A program made the position numbers and the translations under genes. Of a DNA stretch of 64,000 nucleotides, positions 52,424-59,633 are shown one piece after another. The notes beneath the pieces were generated by a model that saw only the letters and a program-made list of their open reading frames with translations, did no database searches and was not told where the DNA came from. Position 1 is the stretch's first letter, and every line of letters begins with the position of its first letter. The DNA lies in NCBI GenBank assembly GCA_964523885.1, contig CAZFYX010000004.1, forward strand, positions 1-64,000. Reading direction: 5' to 3'. The DNA comes from SHXO01 sp964523885. GTDB taxonomy: Bacteria > Pseudomonadota > Gammaproteobacteria > Burkholderiales > SHXO01.

Positions 52424-53497
52424 TCAGCGCTGGTACCCCGCCGGCGGCAGGATCGGCGCGATGGCGTAGATGTCGGGCACTTCACCGGTCAGCGTGTTCA
52501 GGAAGGCGACGATGTCGGCCACGTCCGCATCGGTCAGATCGCGGCCGAGCTGCAGCTTGGCCATCACCCGCACCGCCTCCGGCAGCGTGGCGACCGAGCC
52601 GTCGTGGAAGTACGGCGGCGTGACCGCGACGTTGCGCAGCTGCTGCACCTTGAACATGAAGGCGTCGGCCTCGTTCTTGGTGTCCTGGAAGCGGCCCTTG
52701 TCGTGGCCCTTGAACAGCTCGACCTCCTTGCTGCCGGTGGCCAGCCAGTAGTCCTGGGTGATGCCGAACTTCTGGTACATCTGGCCCCCCACGACCACGC
52801 CGTTGTGGCAGCCGGCGCAGCCATAGGTCATGAACTTGTCCAGCCCGCGCTTGGCCGGGTCGGGGATCGCCTTGGTGTCGCCCTTCAGGTAGCGGTCGAA
52901 CGGCGCCGGCGTGAGCAGCACGCGTTCGTACGCACCGATCGCCTTGCCCCAGTTCTGCGCAGTGACTGGCTCGGCCTGGCCCGGGAACGCCTTCTCGAAC
53001 ATGCCGCGATACTCGGGCAGGGCACGCAGGCGCTTCTCGGCCGCGGCGAAGTCGGCGTTGCCGTAGGCCAGCGGGCTGACCAGCGCCTTCACCGCCTGCT
53101 CCTCGACGTCGACGCGGTTGCCGCCGTAGTGCTGCGCGAACTGCAATGCGGTGTTGAAGACGGTCGGGACGTTGCGCGGGAGTTGCTTGCCGCTGTTCCC
53201 CACCGACATTGGCAGGGCGTCGCTGCCGTAGAAGCTGGCCTGGTGACAGGCGGCGCAGCTCTGTCGGCCATCGGTGGAAACCCGGGTCTCGAAGAACAGG
53301 GCGCGCCCGAGCGCGACCAGCTCCGGCGTGACCGGCCGCTCTGGCGTCCTCGCATCGGCGGGCAGGGGCTTGAACATCGCCTGCGCCTGGGTGAGGCGCG
53401 CCTGCTCGCCGTCGTCGGCGAAGCCGACCGAAGCGGCGATGCCGCCCAGCGCGGCGGCGAGGCACAACGAGATGGCACTTCCCCGGGTGAACGTCAT
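52424..53497 (-). CDS. Di-heme cytochrome c peroxidase (CcpA/MauG family)
   Basis: A 357-residue periplasmic protein. The signal peptide is about 1-27. Two heme c sites are CAACH (C81, C84, H85) and CAGCH (C227, C230, H231), with the linking region FHDGSVATLPEAVRVMA after the second. The expected tryptophan/methionine neighbourhood and the GAYERVLLTPAPFDRYLKGD segment are typical of bacterial CCPs, which reduce hydrogen peroxide. ATG 53497 is favoured: AAGGAGA is seven bases upstream, while ATG 53503 is too close. It is divergent from the VOC gene. Confidence 0.92.
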   Translation of the reverse strand: MTFTRGSAISLCLAAALGGIAASVGFADDGEQARLTQAQAMFKPLPADARTPERPVTPELVALGRALFFETRVSTDGRQSCAACHQASFYGSDALPMSVGNSGKQLPRNVPTVFNTALQFAQHYGGNRVDVEEQAVKALVSPLAYGNADFAAAEKRLRALPEYRGMFEKAFPGQAEPVTAQNWGKAIGAYERVLLTPAPFDRYLKGDTKAIPDPAKRGLDKFMTYGCAGCHNGVVVGGQMYQKFGITQDYWLATGSKEVELFKGHDKGRFQDTKNEADAFMFKVQQLRNVAVTPPYFHDGSVATLPEAVRVMAKLQLGRDLTDADVADIVAFLNTLTGEVPDIYAIAPILPPAGYQR

Positions 53498-53645
53498 GGT
53501 CATTCTCCTTGTTCGCATGGACCTTTTATGCCGCTCCAGCACGGCGCCAGTCTAGCATTGCCCGCCATGACGGTCGGCGTCGCGGTTCGCAAAGCTCTAG
53601 AATGCGCGGTTCCATGGCCAAACCCTCTGTGCAGGAGAGCCACCG

Positions 53646-53978
53646 ATGCCAGAATCCAGCTTCCAGCTCGACCACCTCAACCTGCCAGCCCGCGATCCCA
53701 CCGGGCTTGCGCGCTGGTATGCCGAAACGCTGGGCCTGCGCGCGGACGAGAACAAGGTCCGCGGACCGGGCGTGCTGCTGGTATTCGCGAAGGGAGAGCC
53801 GGTTGCGCGCGCGCCAGAGTTCCACCTGGGCATGCGCGTGCCGTCCATGCGCGTGCTGAGCGAGTGGGCCGAGAAGTTCAATGCCACGCTGAAGGCCGGA
53901 CCGGAGTTCACCGCGTTCCAGATCTCCGACCCCGAAGGCAACTGCGTCGAGCTCTACACCCCGTCGAACCCGGTCTGA
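53646..53978 (+). CDS. VOC superfamily small protein
   Basis: A 110-residue glyoxalase-fold protein with two short domains. FQLDHLNLPARDPTGLARWY carries a His in the metal position, and the C-terminal FQISDPEGNCVELYTPSNP has the Glu. Together they fit a one-module VOC enzyme that dimerises to form its metal site. ATG 53646 has an AGGAGAG site. A TAGAAT (-10-like) is at 53598-53603. It precedes, by 62 bp, the ketopantoate-reductase-like gene on the same strand. Its activity is unknown. Confidence 0.85.
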   Translation: MPESSFQLDHLNLPARDPTGLARWYAETLGLRADENKVRGPGVLLVFAKGEPVARAPEFHLGMRVPSMRVLSEWAEKFNATLKAGPEFTAFQISDPEGNCVELYTPSNPV

Positions 53979-54039
53979 GCGGGTACGGCGGACAACAACA
54001 GGTGCCGGCGCACTGGCGCAGGCACAGGAGGAGGAAGGG

Positions 54040-54969
54040 ATGAAGATCGCCATCGTGGGCTGCGGGGCGATGGGCAGCGTGTACGCCGCGCTGCTCGCCG
54101 CCGCGGGTCACGACATCTGGGCCATAGATTCGTGGCCAGAGCACGTCGAGGCGATGCGCACGAAGGGGCTGCGGCTGGAGGGCGCCTCCGGCGACCGCAC
54201 CGTGCCGCTGCACGCGTCGACCCGGGCCGCCGATGCGGGACCCTGCGACCTCGTCATCATCGCGACCAAGGCGATGCACGTGGAGCAGGCCGCCGAGGCG
54301 TCGCGTGCCATCGTGGGCCCGGAGACCCTGGTGCTCTCGATCCAGAACGGTCTCGGCGGTCCCGACACCGCAGCCCGCGTGCTGGGCAGGGAGCGTCTCG
54401 TGGTGGGCGTCGTGGGCGGGTTCGGCGCCTCGATGCGCGGCCCGGGCCACGCCCACCACAACGGCTGGGAGCTCGTGCGCCTCGGCGAGCTCAGCGGCCC
54501 GATCACCCCGCGCCTGGAACAGGTCGCCGAGGTCTGGCGCTCCGGCGGCTTCAAGGTCAAGTGCTTCGACGACATCGACCAGCTGGTGTGGGAGAAGCTG
54601 ATCTGCAACGTCTGCTTCTCCGGAACCTGCGCGATGACCGAGCTGACCATCGGCGAGGTCATGGCGGATCCGGATGCGTGGGAGGTCGCCTCCGGCTGCG
54701 CGACGGAAGCCTATCTGGTCGCGCGTGCCAAGGGCGTGAAGCTCGACATCGATGAGCCGGTCGCCTATGTGCGCAACTTCGGCTCGAAGATCCCCAACGC
54801 GCGACCCTCGATGCTGCTCGACCACATGGCCGGGCGCATGTCCGAGATCGACGCGATCAACGGAGCCATCCCCATCGCCGGCAAGGCGCTGGGCGTGCCC
54901 ACTCCGTACAACACGGTTGTCAGTGCCCTGGTGCGCGCAAAGGAGCGCAGGCTGGGCGTGCGGCGGTAA
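54040..54969 (+). CDS. Ketopantoate reductase family protein (second paralogue)
   Basis: A 309-residue NADPH-dependent reductase of the 2-dehydropantoate reductase family. It has AIVGCGAMGSVYAALLAAAG (about 4-23), VIIATKAMHVEQAAEAS, SIQNGLGGPDT and the C-terminal catalytic VWEKLICNVCFSGTCAMTEL plus RPSMLLDHMAGRMSEIDAIN. ATG 54040 has an excellent AGGAGGAAGGG site. It is only weakly like the paralogue at 45.3 kb, which lies in another context. No pantothenate gene is adjacent, and its neighbours are oxidoreductases, so another substrate is likely. Confidence 0.88.
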   Translation: MKIAIVGCGAMGSVYAALLAAAGHDIWAIDSWPEHVEAMRTKGLRLEGASGDRTVPLHASTRAADAGPCDLVIIATKAMHVEQAAEASRAIVGPETLVLSIQNGLGGPDTAARVLGRERLVVGVVGGFGASMRGPGHAHHNGWELVRLGELSGPITPRLEQVAEVWRSGGFKVKCFDDIDQLVWEKLICNVCFSGTCAMTELTIGEVMADPDAWEVASGCATEAYLVARAKGVKLDIDEPVAYVRNFGSKIPNARPSMLLDHMAGRMSEIDAINGAIPIAGKALGVPTPYNTVVSALVRAKERRLGVRR

Positions 54970-55010
54970 CACCCGGCCTCACGAGGGCCGGCACTCTGAG
55001 GAGACAGCGG

Positions 55011-56489
55011 ATGAAGAAGTTCCAGATGTACATCGACGGCAAGTACGTCGATGCAGCGAGCGGCAAGTGGTTCGACAGCTACAACCCGTTCACGGGCAAG
55101 GTCTGGTCGCAGGTGGCCGAAGGCGGTGCCGAGGACGTCGATCGCGCGGTGAAGGCTGCGCATCGCGCCTTCACCGAGGGCGCATGGCCGCAGCTCACGG
55201 CGAGCCAGCGCGGCAACCTGATCTACAAGCTGGGTCAGCTGGTGGCGCGCGACGCCAAGATGCTCGCCGAGACCGAGGTGATGGACAACGGCAAGCTGAT
55301 CGCCGAGATGCAGGGTCAGCTCAATTACGTGCCGAACTGGTACTACTACTTCGGCGGCCTGGCGGACAAGATCCAGGGCGCGGTCATCCCGCTCGACAAG
55401 AAGGGCTACTTCAACTACACGCGGCACGAGCCGATCGGCGTGGTCGCTGCGATCACCGCGTGGAACTCGCCGCTGCTGCTGCTGGCGTGGAAGCTGGCGC
55501 CCGCGCTGGCCGCGGGCTGCACGGTGGTGGTGAAGCCCTCGGAGTTCACCTCCGCCTCGACGCTGGAGTTCGTGAAGCTGGTGGAGGAAGCCGGCTTCCC
55601 GCCGGGCGTGGTCAACGTGGTCACCGGCTTCGGCAAGGACGTCGGCACGCCGCTGGTGACCCATCCGCTGGTGCGCAAGATCGCCTTCACCGGGTCGGAC
55701 GCGACCGGCCGCGCGATCAACGAAGCGGCTGCCAAGAGCTTCAAGCGCTGCACCCTGGAACTGGGCGGCAAGTCGCCCAACATCGTGTTCGCGGACGCCA
55801 AGATCGAGGACGCCGTGAACGGTGCGGTGTCGGGCATCTTCGCCGCGACTGGCCAGACCTGCATCGCAGGCTCGCGCCTGCTGCTCCAGGAGAGCATCCA
55901 CGACCAGTTCATGGAGAAGCTCGTCGCGCTGGCGAAGACCGCGAAGATGGGCAACCCGATGAGCATGGACACGCAGGTTGGTCCGATCACCACGCAGCCG
56001 CAGTACCAGAAGGTGCTGGGCTACATCGACATCGCCAAGAAGGAAGGCGCGGAGCTGCTGCTCGGCGGCGGTCCGGCCTCGCGTCCCGAGTGCGGCGAAG
56101 GCTGGTTCGTCGAGCCGACCGTGTTCGCCGGCGTGAAGAACAGCATGCGCATCGCGCAGGAAGAGGTGTTCGGCCCGGTGCTGTCGGTGCTGAAGTTCAA
56201 GGACGAGGACGAGGCGGCGGCGATCGCCAACGACGTGCGCTTCGGTCTGGGGGCCGGCGTGTGGACCAGCGACATCGGCCGCGCGGTGCGCATGTCGGAG
56301 CGGATCCAGGCCGGCACGGTGTGGGTGAACACCTATCGCGCCGTGAGCTACATGTCGCCATTCGGCGGATACAAGGATTCCGGCGTGGGCCGCGAGAACG
56401 GCCAGGACGCGATCCGCGAGTACCTGCAGACGAAGAGCGTGTGGATCAACACCGGGGCGGCGACGGCCAATCCGTTCGTGATGCGGTAA
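55011..56489 (+). CDS. NAD(P)-dependent aldehyde dehydrogenase
   Basis: A 492-residue ALDH. Active-site Glu is in LELGGKSPN and the catalytic Cys in GQTCIAGSRLL; NAD-binding helix GSDATGRAINEAA and PFGGYKDSGVGRENG near the end are typical. Asn is in the VAAITAWNSPLLLLAWK stretch. ATG 55011 follows GAGGAGA. It is 41 bp after the ketopantoate-reductase-like gene and 195 bp before the alcohol dehydrogenase, all on the plus strand. An alcohol to aldehyde to acid chain is plausible with the downstream ADH. Substrate range is unknown. Confidence 0.93.
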   Translation: MKKFQMYIDGKYVDAASGKWFDSYNPFTGKVWSQVAEGGAEDVDRAVKAAHRAFTEGAWPQLTASQRGNLIYKLGQLVARDAKMLAETEVMDNGKLIAEMQGQLNYVPNWYYYFGGLADKIQGAVIPLDKKGYFNYTRHEPIGVVAAITAWNSPLLLLAWKLAPALAAGCTVVVKPSEFTSASTLEFVKLVEEAGFPPGVVNVVTGFGKDVGTPLVTHPLVRKIAFTGSDATGRAINEAAAKSFKRCTLELGGKSPNIVFADAKIEDAVNGAVSGIFAATGQTCIAGSRLLLQESIHDQFMEKLVALAKTAKMGNPMSMDTQVGPITTQPQYQKVLGYIDIAKKEGAELLLGGGPASRPECGEGWFVEPTVFAGVKNSMRIAQEEVFGPVLSVLKFKDEDEAAAIANDVRFGLGAGVWTSDIGRAVRMSERIQAGTVWVNTYRAVSYMSPFGGYKDSGVGRENGQDAIREYLQTKSVWINTGAATANPFVMR

Positions 56490-56497
56490 TGGGGTGC

Positions 56498-56542
56498 ACC
56501 CCTCACCGCGGCCCTCTCCCGCAAGGGGAGAGGGGGAACTGC
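56498..56542 (+). repeat. Palindromic repeat copy 14
   Basis: ACCCCTCACCGCGGCCCTCT left arm, CCCGCAAGGGGAGAGGGGGA right arm and AACTGC tail, just after the aldehyde dehydrogenase stop. Confidence 0.8.
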
Positions 56543-56602
56543 GGAGAGGGGGTGGACAACGGTCCCCGTCTCGTTGCGCGATGATCAGCATGGCCAACCA
56601 AT

Positions 56603-56629
56603 ACCCTCTCCCTTCGTGGGAAAGGGAAT
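56603..56629 (+). repeat. Palindromic repeat copy 15 (short)
   Basis: ACCCTCTCCCTTCGTGGGAA followed by AGGGAATG: only the inner palindrome remains. Confidence 0.55.
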
Positions 56630-56639
56630 GACCAACAAT

Positions 56640-56680
56640 CACCCTCTCCCCTCGCGGGAGAGGGCAGGGTGAGGGGGAAC
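56640..56680 (-). repeat. Palindromic repeat copy 16, before the alcohol dehydrogenase
   Basis: CACCCTCTCCCCTCGCGGGA then GAGGGCAGGGTGAGGGGGAA. The element ends five bases before ATG 56685, and its purine run GAGGGGG sits at ribosome-site distance. Confidence 0.75.
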
Positions 56681-56684
56681 AAGA

Positions 56685-57740
56685 ATGAAAGGCGTCGTAT
56701 TCCCGGGAGACCGCAAGCTCGAGATCCTGGACTTTCCGGACCCCACGCCTGGGCCCGGCGAGGTGGTGCTGGAGATCAAGGCCTCCGGCATGTGCGGCAG
56801 TGACCTCAAGTTCTACCGCGCGGTGGGCGGCGCGTCGTCGCTGGGCCTGGGCAAGGTCAGCGGGCCGCTGATCGCCGGCCACGAGCCCTGCGGCGTGGTC
56901 GTCGCCGTCGGTCCCGGCGTGTCGGAGAAGCAGGCCAAGGTCGGCATGCGCGTGATGCAGCACCACTATCGCGGCTGCGGCGCGTGCGACCACTGCAACA
57001 CCGGCTGGATGCAGCTGTGCGTCGAGGGTGTCGCCGAAGTCTATGGCGTCACCGGCCACGGCGCGCACGCGAAGTACATGAAGTGCCCGGCGCGTACCCT
57101 GGTGCAACTGCCCGACGAGCTGTCGTTCGCGGCCGGCGCATCGATCTCGTGCGGCACCGGCACCGCGTGGGGCGCGCTGCAGCGCCTCGGCCTGCAGGGC
57201 CATCACACCATCGCGATCTTCGGCCAGGGCCCGGTGGGTCTCGCCGGCACGTTGCTCGCGGCCGAGATGGGCGCCCGCGTGATCGCGCTGGACACCAGCG
57301 CGGAGCGGCTGGCGCGCGCCAAGGAGTTCGGCGCCGAGGTGCTGATCAACCCGAAGACCACCGAGAACGTGGTGCAGGCGATCAAGGATGCAACCGAAGG
57401 GCGTCGCGGCGCTCACCTCTCGATGGATGCCTCGTCGTCCCCGCAGGCGCGCGCGCAGGCAGTGAAGTGCGTCCGCACCTGGGGCAAGGCGTGCTTCGTC
57501 GGCGAGGGCGACAGTGTCACGCTGGACGTCAGCAACGACCTGCTGCGTCGCCAGGTCACGCTGATCGGCTCGTGGACGTTCTCGACCGTGGGCCAGGCCG
57601 AGTGCGCCCGCTACGTCGCCGAGCGCGGCATCGAGCTGGACAAGCTGTTCACCCACACGTGGAAGCTGGAGCAGGCCGAGGAGGCGTACAAGCTGTTCGA
57701 CCAGCAGACCTCCGGCAAGGGCGTGATCGTTCCGGCATAG
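56685..57740 (+). CDS. Zinc-dependent alcohol dehydrogenase (MDR)
   Basis: A 351-residue medium-chain alcohol dehydrogenase. Catalytic-zinc ligands are C in SGMCGSDLKFYR and H-E in AGHEPCGVVV; the structural-zinc cysteines are in RGCGACDHCNTGWMQLC. The NAD fold has IFGQGPVGLAGTLLAAEMGA with D after strand 2 (ALDTSAERL), favouring NAD. ATG 56685 (MKGVVFPGDRK) follows GAGGGGGAACAAGA, part of a palindromic repeat. Downstream lies a perfect hairpin, then the dehalogenase gene. The substrate may be a secondary alcohol or sorbitol-like polyol. Confidence 0.92.
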   Translation: MKGVVFPGDRKLEILDFPDPTPGPGEVVLEIKASGMCGSDLKFYRAVGGASSLGLGKVSGPLIAGHEPCGVVVAVGPGVSEKQAKVGMRVMQHHYRGCGACDHCNTGWMQLCVEGVAEVYGVTGHGAHAKYMKCPARTLVQLPDELSFAAGASISCGTGTAWGALQRLGLQGHHTIAIFGQGPVGLAGTLLAAEMGARVIALDTSAERLARAKEFGAEVLINPKTTENVVQAIKDATEGRRGAHLSMDASSSPQARAQAVKCVRTWGKACFVGEGDSVTLDVSNDLLRRQVTLIGSWTFSTVGQAECARYVAERGIELDKLFTHTWKLEQAEEAYKLFDQQTSGKGVIVPA

Positions 57741-57765
57741 TCCGAACCGCATCAACACAGAGGAC

Positions 57766-57798
57766 ACAGAGGGTCACCGAGGAGTACCGACCCTCTGT
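57766..57798 (+). terminator. Hairpin after the alcohol dehydrogenase gene
   Basis: ACAGAGGGTC and GACCCTCTGT form a perfect 10-bp stem around a 13-base loop, followed by AATTTG. It lies 25 bp after the stop and 18 bp before the dehalogenase start, so it could terminate or partly block read-through. Confidence 0.5.
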
Positions 57799-57815
57799 AA
57801 TTTGCACGGGTAGCG

Positions 57816-58688
57816 ATGTTTGCGGGCTTCGAACTGACGTACGTCCGGGCGGGGGACGTCACCATCCGCGCCCGCATCGGCGGCTCCGGGCCGCCGCTGC
57901 TGCTACTGCACGGCAATCCGCAGACCCACGTCATGTGGCACCGGGTGGCACCGGAACTGGCGCGGCGCTTTACGGTGGTCGCCACCGACCTGACCGGCTA
58001 CGGCGAGAGCAGCAAGCCGCCCTCCACGTCGGACCACGCGCCGTACTCCAAGCGCTCGATGGCGCGCGACCAGGTTGCGGTGATGCGCGCGCTCGGCCAC
58101 GAGCAGTTCTACGTTGCCGGACACGACCGTGGCGGGCGGGTCGCCTATCGCATGGCGCTCGATCATCCCGACGCCGTCCGCAAGCTCGCCGTGCTCGACA
58201 TCATCCCGACCGGCGAGGCGTTCGAGCGTGGCGGGCGCGAGTTCGGGCTGGGCTACTACCACTGGTTCTTCCTCGCGCAGCCCGCGCCGCTGCCCGAGCG
58301 CCTGATCGGCGCCGACCCGGAGTGGTTCTGGCGCTGGCATACGAACCGAGTGCCGCGGAAGTTCTTCGATCCCGCCGCGATCGAGGATTACCTCGCGTGC
58401 TTCCGCAACCCGGAGACGGTGCGGGCGATCTGCGAGGACTATCGCGCTGCAGCGACCATCGATTGCGAGCATGACGCCGCGGACAAGCAGGCCGGGCGGC
58501 GCATCCGGTGCCCGGTGCTCGCGCTGTGGGGCGCCCAGGCGAAGCTGGAAGCCTGGTACGACACCCTGGCGGTCTGGCGCGAGTGGGCCGACGACGTGCG
58601 GGGCAGGGCGCTCCCGTGCGGGCACTACCTCCCCGAGGAGGTGCCGGCGGAGACGCTCGCGGAGCTGACCGCCTTCTTCAGCGGCTGA
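57816..58688 (+). CDS. Fluoroacetate dehalogenase-like alpha/beta hydrolase
   Basis: A 290-residue alpha/beta hydrolase that matches known fluoroacetate dehalogenases residue by residue. The nucleophile is D104 in GHDRGGR, with R105 and R108 for the carboxylate. The triad is completed by D128 (LDII) and H270 (CGHYLPEE). H149 and W150 in YYHWFFLAQ and a Tyr near 209 (EDYR) sit where those enzymes bind fluoride. Such enzymes split the C-F bond of fluoroacetate or dechlorinate chloroacetate. ATG 57816 is used without a strong ribosome site. A 52-residue gene overlaps its stop by 11 bases on the other strand. Confidence 0.88.
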   Translation: MFAGFELTYVRAGDVTIRARIGGSGPPLLLLHGNPQTHVMWHRVAPELARRFTVVATDLTGYGESSKPPSTSDHAPYSKRSMARDQVAVMRALGHEQFYVAGHDRGGRVAYRMALDHPDAVRKLAVLDIIPTGEAFERGGREFGLGYYHWFFLAQPAPLPERLIGADPEWFWRWHTNRVPRKFFDPAAIEDYLACFRNPETVRAICEDYRAAATIDCEHDAADKQAGRRIRCPVLALWGAQAKLEAWYDTLAVWREWADDVRGRALPCGHYLPEEVPAETLAELTAFFSG

Positions 58689-58836
58689 TCTCGTCCGCAC
58701 CCATCGGCGGCAGGAAGAACTCCGGCTGCCCCGATTCGGCGATCCCGCTGCGGATGACGCCGAACATGGCGACGACCGTGACCGCGCCAGCAAGCAGGGC
58801 GATGGCGTTGACGGCGATGGTGATGATCTCGTTCAT
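58678..58836 (-). CDS. Small single-pass membrane protein (52 aa)
   Basis: A 52-residue protein: MNEIITIAVNAIALLAGAVT starts it and forms one membrane helix to about residue 27 (VVAMFGVI), then RSGIAESGQPEFFLPPMGAD. ATG 58836 has a GGAG site (ACGGAGAACGTC upstream). The frame, charge pattern and ribosome site support a real gene. It resembles small cytochrome-oxidase-type or unknown subunits only by shape. Its end overlaps the dehalogenase stop by 11 bases. Confidence 0.55.
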   Translation of the reverse strand: MNEIITIAVNAIALLAGAVTVVAMFGVIRSGIAESGQPEFFLPPMGADEISR

Positions 58837-58989
58837 GACGTTCTCCGTATCCTGACCCGTCCTGCAGGCGGCATGTTCCTGCCTGCAGACCAGATTACGG
58901 AGCAAGGCTCGCCGGGACGCGGTGGTTTGCCGCGTCCCGGGTGTGCGAAATTCACATCTGGCGGCCGGGTGCCTCCAGGCGGACGCCGA

Positions 58990-59487
58990 TCACGGCAGTT
59001 CCCACTTCACTTTCCAGATCGACCAGCCCATGTTGGCGTCGAACGGGCCGGCGTCGTTCTGCTGGAACGTGCCGCTGCCCTTGATGCCGGCATACTTCCC
59101 GGTGCCGTTGGTCAGCACGATCTCGCCGTTTGCCGGGCAGGCCGTGCACTTCCAGTTGAACGCGACCTTGTCGCCGTCCGCGTCGGTGGTCACGCAGGCG
59201 CCGGCATTGTAGGTGACGGTGCCCTTCATGAACTCGCCGGCGAACGTGCATTCGGCCGCACTGGCATGCAGCAGCCCCTTGCCGCCATCGGCGATGAACG
59301 GGCCGGCGGCCACCCCGCCCCATACGACGTGGTCCTTGTCGACCTGGATGTTCTTGCCGGTTGCGTAGGACCACGCGAACGCGCCGGACAGGTTGCCGCG
59401 CTTGGGCAGGGGATCGGCGGCCTGCGCCGTGACCGTGGTCAGGGCGAAGCCGGCCGCTGCGGTGAGGAGGGCTGCTGCTCTCTGCAT
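58990..59487 (-). CDS. Secreted hypothetical protein
   Basis: A 165-residue exported protein. The signal peptide (MQRAAALLTAAAGFALTTVT, cleaved near AQA) is followed by a soluble domain rich in Gly and small residues. CTFAGEFMKGTVTYNAGACV and CTACPANGEIVLTNGTG give Cys pairs that may form disulfides. It could be a beta barrel like lipocalin or allene-oxide-cyclase-like folds, but I do not recognise the family. ATG 59487 follows CCAGGAG. It stands alone downstream of the large regulator gene on the same strand. Confidence 0.75.
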   Translation of the reverse strand: MQRAAALLTAAAGFALTTVTAQAADPLPKRGNLSGAFAWSYATGKNIQVDKDHVVWGGVAAGPFIADGGKGLLHASAAECTFAGEFMKGTVTYNAGACVTTDADGDKVAFNWKCTACPANGEIVLTNGTGKYAGIKGSGTFQQNDAGPFDANMGWSIWKVKWELP

Positions 59488-59633
59488 GGGTTGCTCCTGG
59501 ATGTCGATGGATGGCGGCGGCGCCCGGCAGGTGGCTGCCACGGCGGACGACGCCCGCCCAACATAGCGGGGCCGGACTTTCCGATCGATCTCCGATTGGC
59601 CGCGGACCCGGCCGCGCGGCCGCGATCTGCGGG

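Noticed and set aside
54765..57767. A 1000-codon minus-strand frame opposite aldehyde and alcohol dehydrogenase genes
   Set aside because: It spans three genes and a repeat cluster on the other strand and lacks motifs.
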